Shown here piece after piece: positions 18,186 to 27,559 of a stretch of DNA of 34,194 nt (within the stretch, counting starts at the first letter, position 1; each line of letters begins with the position of its first letter). This DNA is from Ascoidea tarda (nom. inval.) (taxonomy: Eukaryota; Ascomycota; Saccharomycetes; Ascoideales; Ascoideaceae). The stretch lies in contig JAKTTS010000116.1 of the NCBI GenBank assembly GCA_030560485.1, positions 1 to 34,194 on the forward strand, written 5' to 3'. The position numbers and the translations under genes are program-made. A model generated the notes under the pieces. It was not told the origin of the DNA. It made no database searches and saw only the letters and a list, made by a program, of their open reading frames with translations.

Positions 18186-20192
18186 ATGTTTTCCGAATTT
18201 AATCGCCAATTTTCGTTTTTGATACTAATCCTTCTTTTATCAAATCCTCTATTAATCAGTTGCAAGATACTTGAGCTCTTTTACGAAGCAACTTGGGTTC
18301 AGGCTAATCCAAATGGTTTATTCAATAAAACTGTCATTGGTTTTAATAACTCATGGCCTTTACCAATAATCAGAGCCAATAAAGGCGATACAATCAATTT
18401 ATATCTAACAAACAAATTGAAGACCAAAAACACATCTCTTCATTTTCATGGAATGTTTCAGAATGGCTCAAATCTAATGGATGGTGCTGATATGATAACT
18501 CAATGTACTATTCCTCCCGACCAGACCTTTCTATATAATTTTACTCTATCAGATAATCAAGTTGGAACTTATTGGTATCATTCTCATACTGGGTCTCAAT
18601 ATTTGGATGGTTTAAGGGGGTTGTTTATTATCAACGATAATAATGTTAATGATGTTACTAACGCCGATGCTGTATCATATGATATTAACAACTATAATAA
18701 CTCATTAGCTCCTTTTGATTACGATGAAGAAATTACAATATCCTTGTCCGATTGGTATCACAAACAATATTTCCAATTAAATGAAGAATTCTTAAACAGA
18801 TATAACCCAACTGGTGCTGAACCAATTCCAAATTCCTTAATTATTAATGATACTATTAATTTAAATTGGAATATTTTGCCAGATAAAACTTATTTGTTAA
18901 GACTTATTAATGTTGGTGTATTTGTTTCTCAATATTTTTCGATAGAAGATCATGAGTTAACCGTTGTCGAAATTGATGGTGTTTATGTTACACCTGTTAA
19001 GACAAACTTATTATATTTAACTGTTGCTCAAAGATATTCAGTTTTATTGAAATCAAAAAGTGTCGATGAAATCAATTCAAAAAACAAAAATTATAAAATT
19101 ATGCAAATCATTGATAAGGACATGTTGGATTTTATTCCAGATAATTTACAACTAAATTATACAAATCATTTAGTTTATAACAATAAAATACCAGTCGATA
19201 ATAATCAATATTACATTAATGATTTATCTACTCATCTTAATGATTTTTATTTAAAACCTTTAGATGATATTCAAATTTTTGATGATTATGATTATCAAAT
19301 TGTTTTGGATTTCGAAATGGACAACTTGGGGGACGGTATAAATTATGCTTTTTTTAACAACATTACATATGTCCAACCAAAAGTCCCCTCTTTATTAACT
19401 GCTCTTACTGCTCCAAATCATTTAGTCAACAATCCTTCGATTTATGGCTCCAACACAAATACCTTTATTTTGAAACATAATGAGATTATTGAAATTGTTT
19501 TAAATAATAAGGATTCCAATAGACATCCCTTTCATTTGCATGGCCATAATTTTCAAGTAATTCAAAGATCTCCTGCTTTTGATGATGATGACAATCCCGT
19601 ATCTTACAATGAATCTGACCATCAACCTTTTCCAGAATTTCCTTTAATAAGAGACACTGTTTATGTTGAGAAAAACGGTTACTTGGTATTAAGATTCAAA
19701 GCAAACAACCCTGGCGCTTGGATATTTCATTGTCACCTAGATTGGCATTTGGAGCAAGGTTTAGCTATAATTTTAATGGAAGCACCTGAAATCCTTCAAT
19801 CTACTCCTTCTCAACAAATTACTGAAAATTACAAACAAATGTGTATCCATGCTGGTATCCCAGTAAAAGGTAATGCTGCTGGTAACTTTGAGAATTTTTT
19901 GGATTTATCCAATGAGAATAAGCAGCCCAATCCATTGCCAGATGGTTTTACTTTAAAAGGTTATATTGCAATCATAACATCTTCATTATTATGTCTATGG
20001 GGTATCTTTTCAATTGTGAGCTTTGGTTTAAATAATGATGATCAAAATAATCATGATGTTTATGAGAACTTGAAAAAAGTTTTAACAGATCATAATTTAA
20101 TTGATGAGGAAAACTTTAATCATTCAAGAAGGATGAACTATGGAAAACTTAATCAAGAAAGTCAATCTTTAATAAATCAAAATCGAAGTTGA
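18186..20192 (+). CDS. FET3: Multicopper ferroxidase, Fet3 type
   Basis: 668 residues. The N-terminal hydrophobic run FLILILLLSNPLLISC is a secretion signal; many N-x-S/T sites follow. All four copper clusters are present: HFHG (86-89), YHSHTG (131-136), HPFHLHGH (447-454) and HCHLDWH (515-521), with Cys516 as the type-1 ligand. GAEPIP places Glu212 at the position of the yeast Fet3 residue that makes it a ferroxidase, and NYAFFNNITY (387-395) is also Fet3-specific, so this is not a general laccase. A C-terminal membrane helix at ~591-615 anchors it, with an approximately 50-residue cytosolic tail. It oxidises Fe(II) to Fe(III) at the cell surface and passes iron to the permease Ftr1. No FTR1 lies in the window. 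A vacuolar Fet5-like role is the alternative. Confidence 0.94.
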   Translation: MFSEFNRQFSFLILILLLSNPLLISCKILELFYEATWVQANPNGLFNKTVIGFNNSWPLPIIRANKGDTINLYLTNKLKTKNTSLHFHGMFQNGSNLMDGADMITQCTIPPDQTFLYNFTLSDNQVGTYWYHSHTGSQYLDGLRGLFIINDNNVNDVTNADAVSYDINNYNNSLAPFDYDEEITISLSDWYHKQYFQLNEEFLNRYNPTGAEPIPNSLIINDTINLNWNILPDKTYLLRLINVGVFVSQYFSIEDHELTVVEIDGVYVTPVKTNLLYLTVAQRYSVLLKSKSVDEINSKNKNYKIMQIIDKDMLDFIPDNLQLNYTNHLVYNNKIPVDNNQYYINDLSTHLNDFYLKPLDDIQIFDDYDYQIVLDFEMDNLGDGINYAFFNNITYVQPKVPSLLTALTAPNHLVNNPSIYGSNTNTFILKHNEIIEIVLNNKDSNRHPFHLHGHNFQVIQRSPAFDDDDNPVSYNESDHQPFPEFPLIRDTVYVEKNGYLVLRFKANNPGAWIFHCHLDWHLEQGLAIILMEAPEILQSTPSQQITENYKQMCIHAGIPVKGNAAGNFENFLDLSNENKQPNPLPDGFTLKGYIAIITSSLLCLWGIFSIVSFGLNNDDQNNHDVYENLKKVLTDHNLIDEENFNHSRRMNYGKLNQESQSLINQNRS

Positions 20193-20726
20193 TTTGTTAA
20201 ATTTGAAATACTTTTATTCATACTTTTTGCACAAAAAAAATACATACCCGGTTTATATTATATTGATCTTGTTATATAGTCATTAATTTATTTTTAGTTA
20301 GGTTTTTGGGCTTGAGTTTTTTCGGAGTCTTGTTTTTTTATCTCATTTTACTAAGAAAACTAATAATATGGTCTTTGTAATTGTTTTAAAATGTCAAAAA
20401 ATTGTGAATTTAAAATAAAGTAAAAAAAAACGAAGCCAAAACAAAATGAATAAAATAGAAATTAAAAACTATAATGTAAAAAACATAAAATAATACGGAT
20501 TAATATAAACACAAGAAAGAAGAAAACGAAAGAAACAAAAGAAAACAAAAGAAAATAAAAGAAAAGAAAATAAAAGAAAAGAAAATAAAAGAAAAGAAAA
20601 TAAAAGAAAAGAAAAGAAAAGAAAAGAAAAGAAAAGAAAAGAAAATAAAATAAAAGAACAGAAAGACTAATAACTAAAAATCATAATTTTTTTTAATAAA
20701 ATTAGTACGTAATAAAAACAGGTCCA
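20193..20726. other. Convergent intergenic region between FET3 and PSD2
   Basis: 3' regions of two convergent genes, about 530 bp. The left half is T-rich and AT-mixed without ORFs; the right half is dominated by a long purine tract described separately. No RNA gene is visible. Confidence 0.55.
20514..20665 (+). repeat. Polypurine GAAAA/AAGAAAATAA microsatellite
   Basis: About 150 bases made almost only of A and G on the plus strand, built of AGAAAATAAA and GAAAA units. From 20616 to 20645 it is a clean run of GAAAA pentamers. Such homopurine tracts are slippage-prone and can form triplex DNA. It sits 60-210 bp beyond the PSD2 stop codon. Confidence 0.85.
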
Positions 20727-23700
20727 TTATAATCCTAAGTTTCTTGTTTCCCAAGATAATGATCCCATATGACTTCCCTTTGCAATTGATGAAGGAATAT
20801 TATATTTTTGTTGATCAATTCTATCAATACCGGCTCCACCAGTTATTGAACGAATAATTCTTAATTTTTGATTTTCTGAATTTTCATCAAAATTCCTTTT
20901 CTCTCTTTTAAATTCAGGAACTTGAGTTGAATGCCCGATCGACATACCAACTCTGACTAATGTTTCAACCATTTGTTTTGAATTGTCTACTAAATCTTCA
21001 TCAAACTTCATCGAATTTTCCTGAAACAATAATAAGCATGTTGATCCTCCAAATTTGAAATAACCTAATTCATCGCCTCTTTCCACATATGTATTTTCTT
21101 GAACTGTTAATACAGTAGAACCAACCATCATTGCTCCAATACAAATAAAAATTACAGTTCCAAATTCTTTTGTTTCGATTGGTAATATTACTCTAATGTT
21201 TTCACCATAAACATCTAGTTCACTTCTTATTGCCATTGGATTAACTGTATAATATTCTCCAGATATAAGTTCCACTTTTCCAACAGTACCAGTAACAGGA
21301 GTATGAAATCTATGATAATCTTGTGGAGCCAATCTAAATATGGCTAATGAACATTTTTTATTATTAAATTTTTCGTTGAATAACTTTTGATGTTTACCGG
21401 CAAATAATTTTTCTAATGTGAAATCTTTACCTTTAATCCAAAGATCAGTTGCAGATGATATGGTTTCAAACACAGATAATCTGCAATCAGCAGCGGAAAC
21501 AATAATGTTGTCATCATCATTAGCATCAATTGGTCTAGCATTTGGTAAAAGTTTTCTATAAAAGAATTCATTAAAAGTCTTGAATTTATGAATCGGTGAC
21601 AAACATTCAGACATATCTAATTGGTGAAACTCAATAAAACCTTGAATATCTTTAATTGATTTTGGATTGTCATTTTTCTTTCCTGCTTTGACACTCATTT
21701 TTTTTAAAGCTTTTGTAATACTTTTATTTGATACTTTATCAGTACCTTTATATAATAAACGAATCCCCAATCTAACATAAACACTCATTTTTTCTTCTAA
21801 AATTATACCAGATTCTCTATCTTGAACTAAAATGTTTGCATTATTGCTACCTAAAGCATATTTGCCATAACTTAGTTTAATAAATGCTTTACTATACCAT
21901 CTTTTTGAAGCAAAACTTGGAGAAACATAAGAAGTTGTTAATAATTTATCTACAGAACCCCAATCTTTTGATAAACAAAGAGCTACATGGGTGATTATGT
22001 CTAGATCACCCTTTATAGATAAATTATCCTTTCCACAAACCGGGCAATTTTCGATATTAATGATTGATTCAGTTTTAATATCTGAGGTAATTGAGTCAGA
22101 TTCAGATTCAGAAGAAGGAATGAATTGATGATTAGTTGTTGGGACTTTAAATGATATACCCATATCATCGTCATCGTTGCTTATATTGACAGAAGAAGTG
22201 CTAATATTTTTGTTTTCAAGTGCAAGAGATGAATTCATTAAATTTTTTTTTAATTTTAATTTGACAGCATCTTCTAAAAATTGGATGACTTCATCATAGG
22301 TTAAAGTATTTGAATCATTATCTTTATAGGATGAGGAGGAAGAAGAAGGATAAGAATTTGAGCTAATGTTTTTATTAAATTTTAATTGAGCATAATGAAT
22401 AACTTGATCGATTGTGATTGTTGAGCCTAAAGAATCTAAAGAGGCCATTAATTCCAAGATTGAAAATCTGTTATCATCATTAAAATCGAATTGTTTAAGG
22501 ATTGCCAACCAAAATTTTTTTCTTAGAGATTCATAGTCTTGATATTTAATGTTAATTTTAATTATTGGGTTAAATTTTGATAAATTCAATTTAGTTGAAT
22601 TTGGATCGATAGTTAGAGATAAGGGGATGATTAATTCAGTAAAACGATCATAATTTAAGATTTTATTTAAAGATAATTGAGCGGAACCAATATGATCATG
22701 CAAACTTATACCATCTTTATCATAAACGTTAAAATGAATATGAAAATTTTTTTCTAGGGGGGAAATTTGAAATGCTAATTTTTGATTAAAGATCGGGTTT
22801 AGGTTGTGTTTTTTATGAGGAGTTTTAAAAGTTTTTTTACCAAATGAAACCACTACAAAGGGATCCATGTCAAAAGAAGTTCTGAGAAAATTTGATAATG
22901 GGGGTAAATCAGAACAAGATACTACTTCTAAGAAACAAACGCCTAAAAGTTGTTTAGCATTTGAAAATTGATAATAAGAAGATCTTGAGTTTGAGTTTGA
23001 GCTTGAGCTTGAATTAAAATTATTATTATTGTTATTAGAATCGGAAATATTTTGATTATCAATACTGTTAATACTTAAAACTGAAGATCTTGATCTATTA
23101 AAGGGTTTTGATAATAAGTATTTCGGAGATATTTTTTTTGAGAATTGAGAAGAATTATCTAAAGAAGGGCTGTTTTTAATGGTATTAATATCATTCAGAT
23201 CATTTGAAATCAAAGTTGAGTCCAATTGGCTATTTTTAGACAGAAAGAGGGTTGAAGAGATTGAAGAAACATCAGAATTATTAATAGATGATGAATCATT
23301 TAAGTTATTTATATTTGGATGTAGTAGAGAGTTACTTTGATTATCTATTAATTTAGCGTTTGTGATGTAATCTAAAGTGTAGATACTTTTGTTGTTTATT
23401 TTTAATAAATCATTTAAATGCAGTTTATTATAATTCAAATTATTTAGCCAATCAAACCATTTTTGATGTAAAAGAAGAAGAACATCAGATTGAGAATAAA
23501 AATTTGGATTTGAATTTGAATTTGAATTTAGGTTTGGATTTGGATTTGGATTTGGATTTGAAGTTGAAATTGAATTTTGAAACTTTTTGAATGTTTTTTT
23601 TTTGAATTTTGTGATTTGCAAAGAGAAGATTTCAAAACTAATTTTAATTGAACCAGAAATTTGATTTAATAGGTTTGTTTGTTGGTAATATGCTAAACTT

Positions 23701-24137
23701 GACAAATATAGTTTAAACCATTTTAAATTTGTTGCAATGGAATTATTAGAAGAATTAAAGTTGATTTGATCTAAATTGAGAGAGTCATCGGCGGTTTTCA
23801 AGCTTTTAAAGATTGAGTTGAAGATATCGATGATAGAGATTCTAAACTCACCCAAATAGGTGTTGGAATTCTTGTCATAGCAAATGAAATAAAGGATAGG
23901 TGGAATTGAGGTAAAGGGAGAGTGGGACTGGGCCTGGGACTGGGCCTGGGACTGAGAATTGATGGGGGTGTTTAAATAGTAGTTCAAGGGCAAATTAAAA
24001 CAAGTGGTTTTCCTCTGCAGTTTGAAAGGCAAGGACTGGTCATCGTTGTAGTAGCAGAGCAATATGGGAGAGTCTGTGTTCAAATCCTTCAACAGAATGA
24101 TGTTGATCTTCAAGATCAAATCGCAGGAAGAGTCCAT
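20727..24137 (-). CDS. PSD2: C2-domain phosphatidylserine decarboxylase
   Basis: 1136 residues from the ATG at 24135-24137 (MDSSCDLILKINIILL). The frame opens 16 codons earlier at a TTG, which is rejected. Domains: an N-terminal C2-like segment (~5-170); Asn/Pro- and Ser-rich linkers; a clear C2 domain (~395-535, FDMDPFVVVSFGKKTFKT, VYDKDGISLHDHIGSAQL); an EF-hand loop DFNDDNRFSILE (551-562); a C-x2-C...H-x3-C finger (CPVC at 698-701, THVALC); and the decarboxylase. The decarboxylase has DYHRFHTPVTG and ends with GGST (1030-1033), where autocleavage between Gly1031 and Ser1032 makes the pyruvoyl cofactor and a ~105-residue alpha chain. It converts phosphatidylserine to phosphatidylethanolamine in endosomal/Golgi membranes; the C2 domains serve membrane and partner binding. 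This architecture is Psd2, not mitochondrial Psd1. Confidence 0.94.
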   Translation of the reverse strand: MDSSCDLILKINIILLKDLNTDSPILLCYYNDDQSLPFKLQRKTTCFNLPLNYYLNTPINSQSQAQSQAQSHSPFTSIPPILYFICYDKNSNTYLGEFRISIIDIFNSIFKSLKTADDSLNLDQINFNSSNNSIATNLKWFKLYLSSLAYYQQTNLLNQISGSIKISFEIFSLQITKFKKKTFKKFQNSISTSNPNPNPNPNLNSNSNSNPNFYSQSDVLLLLHQKWFDWLNNLNYNKLHLNDLLKINNKSIYTLDYITNAKLIDNQSNSLLHPNINNLNDSSSINNSDVSSISSTLFLSKNSQLDSTLISNDLNDINTIKNSPSLDNSSQFSKKISPKYLLSKPFNRSRSSVLSINSIDNQNISDSNNNNNNFNSSSSSNSNSRSSYYQFSNAKQLLGVCFLEVVSCSDLPPLSNFLRTSFDMDPFVVVSFGKKTFKTPHKKHNLNPIFNQKLAFQISPLEKNFHIHFNVYDKDGISLHDHIGSAQLSLNKILNYDRFTELIIPLSLTIDPNSTKLNLSKFNPIIKINIKYQDYESLRKKFWLAILKQFDFNDDNRFSILELMASLDSLGSTITIDQVIHYAQLKFNKNISSNSYPSSSSSSYKDNDSNTLTYDEVIQFLEDAVKLKLKKNLMNSSLALENKNISTSSVNISNDDDDMGISFKVPTTNHQFIPSSESESDSITSDIKTESIINIENCPVCGKDNLSIKGDLDIITHVALCLSKDWGSVDKLLTTSYVSPSFASKRWYSKAFIKLSYGKYALGSNNANILVQDRESGIILEEKMSVYVRLGIRLLYKGTDKVSNKSITKALKKMSVKAGKKNDNPKSIKDIQGFIEFHQLDMSECLSPIHKFKTFNEFFYRKLLPNARPIDANDDDNIIVSAADCRLSVFETISSATDLWIKGKDFTLEKLFAGKHQKLFNEKFNNKKCSLAIFRLAPQDYHRFHTPVTGTVGKVELISGEYYTVNPMAIRSELDVYGENIRVILPIETKEFGTVIFICIGAMMVGSTVLTVQENTYVERGDELGYFKFGGSTCLLLFQENSMKFDEDLVDNSKQMVETLVRVGMSIGHSTQVPEFKREKRNFDENSENQKLRIIRSITGGAGIDRIDQQKYNIPSSIAKGSHMGSLSWETRNLGL

Positions 24138-24328
24138 GGCGGAAAGATAAAGGTGGAAAAGAAGATGAACAAGAAGGTGGAGCAAGAGCAGTATATATAC
24201 CAGCAGCTAAGCGCCGAGATTCGCGGACCGCGCTGCGCCATCGAGCAGCGCGGGAGAAGTTCCGCCGCAGGAAGCAGAAGCAGCAAGATCAGCAGGAACA
24301 CCAGGTGCAGCAGATGCGCCTTCCGCCG
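24138..24328 (-). promoter_or_regulatory. Short GC-rich PSD2 promoter with TATA palindrome and hairpin
   Basis: Only 191 bp separate the LRR gene's stop from the PSD2 ATG, both on the minus strand. GTATATATAC (24191-24200) is a good TATA element about 55 bp upstream of the ATG. Upstream of it lies CCGCGCTGC (24228-24236), an 8-base spacer and GCAGCGCGG (24245-24253), a perfect 9-bp GC-rich inverted repeat. The LRR 3' end and PSD2 promoter must share this space. Confidence 0.5.
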
Positions 24329-27070
24329 CTAGAGCGCGTACACATCCAAGAAGAAGCGGAAGAAGCGAAACTCGTCGCCGTACGTACGCCGGAGACGCTC
24401 GAGCACGTCTTCCTGGTAGAGCGACACACGCAAGACGCCTGTGCTGCCTGTGCTGTTCGTAGCTTCCATCCCCAACTCGTCCAACTCGTCAAATTCCTCT
24501 AGCTCGCTCATTTCCTCCAGCTCGCTGGTCTCCTCAGCGTCTTGTGCCAGCCTCTTTATTGTCTGCATCTGTGTTTTGGCTTTGGGTCTCAGTTTTATGC
24601 CTTTGTAAATTGTCTTGAAATACTCCATGTCAATTTCCTTTATCTCGTTTTTGTTGAGATTGAGATTCTGCAATGCCTTTAATTGCTTCAAATTTTCAAC
24701 CTTGCCGATCCGGTTTCCCTCCAAATCTAACACCTTGAGTCTATTCAATTTATCCAACATTTCAATTTTCTTGATTTTATTGTAATTCAAATTTAAATAT
24801 TCCAAATTTTTCAATCCTTCATTGCCACTTAAATTATCTATTTTGCAAATTAAATTATTCGACAAATTTAAATACTTGACATTATTTAAATTCAATTTTT
24901 CAAAAATATCCGGAATGCTTGAAAACAAATTATAGCTTAGGTTTAAAGTAACCAATTCGCTGAACGTTTTTCTCATATTGTTATTTTTCTCCCTTTTCTG
25001 TCTTTTCTCTTTTTTCTCAATTTTTTCCCTTTTTTCCTGTTTTTCATCATCAAGTTCAGATTCTTCATCGCAGTCCCGATCACTCTCAGTGTGATCGGCC
25101 TGAAACATCTTTTGATAATTTTCGTTAATATAATCAATTTTATTGATTTTATTAACTGATAAATCTAAATGTTCTAAATTTCCCAAGTATTTGAATTGAG
25201 TCAAATTAATTTCTTCTATTAGGTTTGATGACAAAAATAAAAATTTCAAGTTTTTTAAATAATTTTCTTCCTTTTCTTCCACTTCCTTTTCTTCTCCTTC
25301 CTCTTGTTTATCTTTTTTTTTCCTCCAAATTTTTATTTTTTTATAATGGTAATACTTGTTAATAAAACAAATCTTATTTATTAAATTTGCTGATAAATCC
25401 AATTTTTCTAAAAATTTCAAGTTTTTGTGATTTAAATTGCAAACTCTTTCAATTAAATTATTTGATAAAATTAGTTCTCGTAAATTTTTGAGATTTTTCA
25501 AATTTTCAATCTTATCAATTTTATTTGTGCTCAACAATAGACATTTTAAATTTTTCAATTCTTTTAAATTCTCAATTTTAGCGATTTTATTGGATGATAA
25601 TGATAACCTTTCGAGTTTTTTCAATTTATTTAAATTTTCAATCTTACTTAAACTATTACTATTGATTATTAAATCTTTTCTTTGTGCTGAAATACTCAAA
25701 TCCCGTAGTTGATCTAATTTGTTTAGATTTTCAATTAAATGAATGCAATTGTCATTTAGTATTAGAATCTTTAAATTTATTAAATTATCTAAATTTTCAA
25801 TCTTAGAAATATTATTACTGGATAAATTCAAGAATTTTAAATGTACTAAACTCTCCAAGTTTTCAATTTTCCAAATACTATGAAATGATAAATTTAGATG
25901 ATTCAACTTTTTTAATTTTTCTAAATTTTCAATTTTTGTCAATCTATTATTATTATTGTTGTTATTGTTGTTATTGTTGTTATTGTTGTTATTGTTGTTA
26001 TTATTACTATTATTGGTATTGATATTAATATTAATATTAATATTAATATTAATATTATCAAATGGATCACTGGTTATAATTAACTTTCTCAACTTTGTTA
26101 AATCATTTAGATTTTCTAATTTATTTATAAAATTAAAGGATAAATCTAATGATAATAAATTTTTCAAATTGCTTAAGTTTTCAATTTTTTTAATTGCATT
26201 TGATTGCAAATTTAAAATTTTCAAATTTTCAAATTGGTTTAAATTATCTATTTTAGAGATTATATTTGCAGATAAATCTAGATATTTCAAGTTTTCGTAA
26301 AACTTTTTCATTTTAAAGATTGTTAAAGAATTCAAATCATTAACTGATATGTGAGTTAAAGTTAAAGATTGGAAGCTGTTTTTCTTATTAAGGCTGTTAT
26401 TATATTGAGTGTGTTGAGCGTGTTGAGTGTGTTGAGTGTGTTGATTACCAAATGAAGTGTATTGATTATCGGCTTTTAAAGTATTTTTAAAAACATTTTT
26501 TAAAAAAATATTTAAATAATAATCGATATAGTTATTATATTGAAAATCAAAGGGCATATCTAAAAAGGATAGTTGAAAATTAATTAGGTTTGGATTTAAA
26601 TTTAAATTTGTTTTATTATTATTTGTTTTGATAAATTTCAAGAATTTATCCAAGTCATCTATATTCAAACCAATCTTAACACTCTTTGAAAAGAAAAATA
26701 ACTGATATTTGAATAAATGCAAATCATTGAGATTCAAAATTAAAGTTCGATTGAAATCGAAATAATTGCTATTACTATTAGTATTATTAAAAACATTAAT
26801 AACATTAATGTTATTAATATTGTTAATGCTGTTAATATTATTGTGGATGCTGCTAATAATGTTGAAATAGTTAATGTTATTAATAGATCTATTGTATAGC
26901 GAGCGGTTAAAATAATTTGAATTTATAACCAAAGTATTGAATAAAAACTCATTTGCGATGGAAGAGATAACCAAATTATCTGATATAGATAAAATCCATA
27001 AACAATTAAATGGTAATAATTTGAATATTTGCTTAATGATTTCAAAAGGAATTTTGTCGACTAGCGCCAT
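24329..27070 (-). CDS. Long SDS22-type leucine-rich-repeat protein with F-box-like N-terminus
   Basis: 913 residues, ATG at 27068-27070. The N-terminus IPFEIIKQIFKLLPFNCLW (~7-25) fits the F-box pattern (L-P-x-E-I-x2-x-I-x3-L). From ~257 to ~825 there are some 17-20 leucine-rich repeats of about 22 residues with the consensus LxxLxxLDLSxNxIxKIENL, the SDS22 subclass. The array is broken by an Asn tract (~351-373) preceded by an Ile-Asn dipeptide run, and by two Lys/Glu-rich inserts (~590 and ~670). The last ~75 residues are acidic (SELEEMSELEEFDELDEL) and encoded by GC-rich DNA unlike the rest of the gene. An adaptor of an SCF ubiquitin ligase is the simplest guess from F-box plus LRR, but the F-box is weak. 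Sds22 itself is much shorter (~340 residues), so this is not a plain Sds22 orthologue. Confidence 0.82.
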   Translation of the reverse strand: MALVDKIPFEIIKQIFKLLPFNCLWILSISDNLVISSIANEFLFNTLVINSNYFNRSLYNRSINNINYFNIISSIHNNINSINNINNINVINVFNNTNSNSNYFDFNRTLILNLNDLHLFKYQLFFFSKSVKIGLNIDDLDKFLKFIKTNNNKTNLNLNPNLINFQLSFLDMPFDFQYNNYIDYYLNIFLKNVFKNTLKADNQYTSFGNQHTQHTQHAQHTQYNNSLNKKNSFQSLTLTHISVNDLNSLTIFKMKKFYENLKYLDLSANIISKIDNLNQFENLKILNLQSNAIKKIENLSNLKNLLSLDLSFNFINKLENLNDLTKLRKLIITSDPFDNININININININTNNSNNNNNNNNNNNNNNNNNNNNRLTKIENLEKLKKLNHLNLSFHSIWKIENLESLVHLKFLNLSSNNISKIENLDNLINLKILILNDNCIHLIENLNKLDQLRDLSISAQRKDLIINSNSLSKIENLNKLKKLERLSLSSNKIAKIENLKELKNLKCLLLSTNKIDKIENLKNLKNLRELILSNNLIERVCNLNHKNLKFLEKLDLSANLINKICFINKYYHYKKIKIWRKKKDKQEEGEEKEVEEKEENYLKNLKFLFLSSNLIEEINLTQFKYLGNLEHLDLSVNKINKIDYINENYQKMFQADHTESDRDCDEESELDDEKQEKREKIEKKEKRQKREKNNNMRKTFSELVTLNLSYNLFSSIPDIFEKLNLNNVKYLNLSNNLICKIDNLSGNEGLKNLEYLNLNYNKIKKIEMLDKLNRLKVLDLEGNRIGKVENLKQLKALQNLNLNKNEIKEIDMEYFKTIYKGIKLRPKAKTQMQTIKRLAQDAEETSELEEMSELEEFDELDELGMEATNSTGSTGVLRVSLYQEDVLERLRRTYGDEFRFFRFFLDVYAL

Positions 27071-27559
27071 GAAATATGATATACGATATGGAATGGTTTT
27101 TAATTTTTAGGTGGTTTTTTTTTGGTTTTTATTTTCAATATTCTGATTTGAACAGATTAAACAAGTTAATGAAAAACTTGTAGAATAGAATATGTGCAGG
27201 ATATGATAGGATATAGTAAAATAAGATAAAATAAGATAAAATGAGATAAAATGAGACTTAAGACAAGAAAATTAAGAAACAGAACATTAAAAATAGAGAA
27301 AGTTGAATTGAATAGTAAGGTGTATTATGAAATTATGGTCCAGTTGCAGGCAAAGGTATAAAGGGAAAGTATTATATCTGCCCAAGCGGGATGGGTGCTT
27401 GGTTTCGGCTCAGGTGCACGGATTATGCAGAAATCTGCAGAAATGTGTAAGCTGACGGTAGTGTAAGCACTAGTGCATAAAAAATGTTGTACCACGTGTA
27501 TAGTAATATGCGTCTGTGCACAGACTTTTTACTGAAATTCAATGTGATGATATCACTTG
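27071..27559. other. Promoter region of the LRR gene and spacer
   Basis: AT-rich near the LRR start, with a short tandem series of AAGATAAAAT units at about 27217-27256. From 27340 the composition is mixed, with GCAGAAAT repeated (27427-27446), a CACGTG at 27493-27498 and GTGCACAG near 27514. An ATG at 27484 opens a 130-codon frame that continues into the inverted-repeat element; it has no similarity I recognise. Confidence 0.45.

Noticed and set aside
18651-18665. TACTAAC inside FET3
   Set aside because: It lies within uninterrupted coding sequence (NDVTNAD) with no nearby splice sites that would keep the frame.
24138-24185. Sixteen-codon N-terminal extension of Psd2 starting at TTG
   Set aside because: Non-ATG start, and the extension overlaps the sequence just downstream of the TATA element; the ATG at 24137 begins the C2-like region.
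25956-26300. Poly-Leu/Ile frame opposite the LRR gene
   Set aside because: It is the antisense shadow of the Asn and Ile-Asn tracts of the LRR protein.
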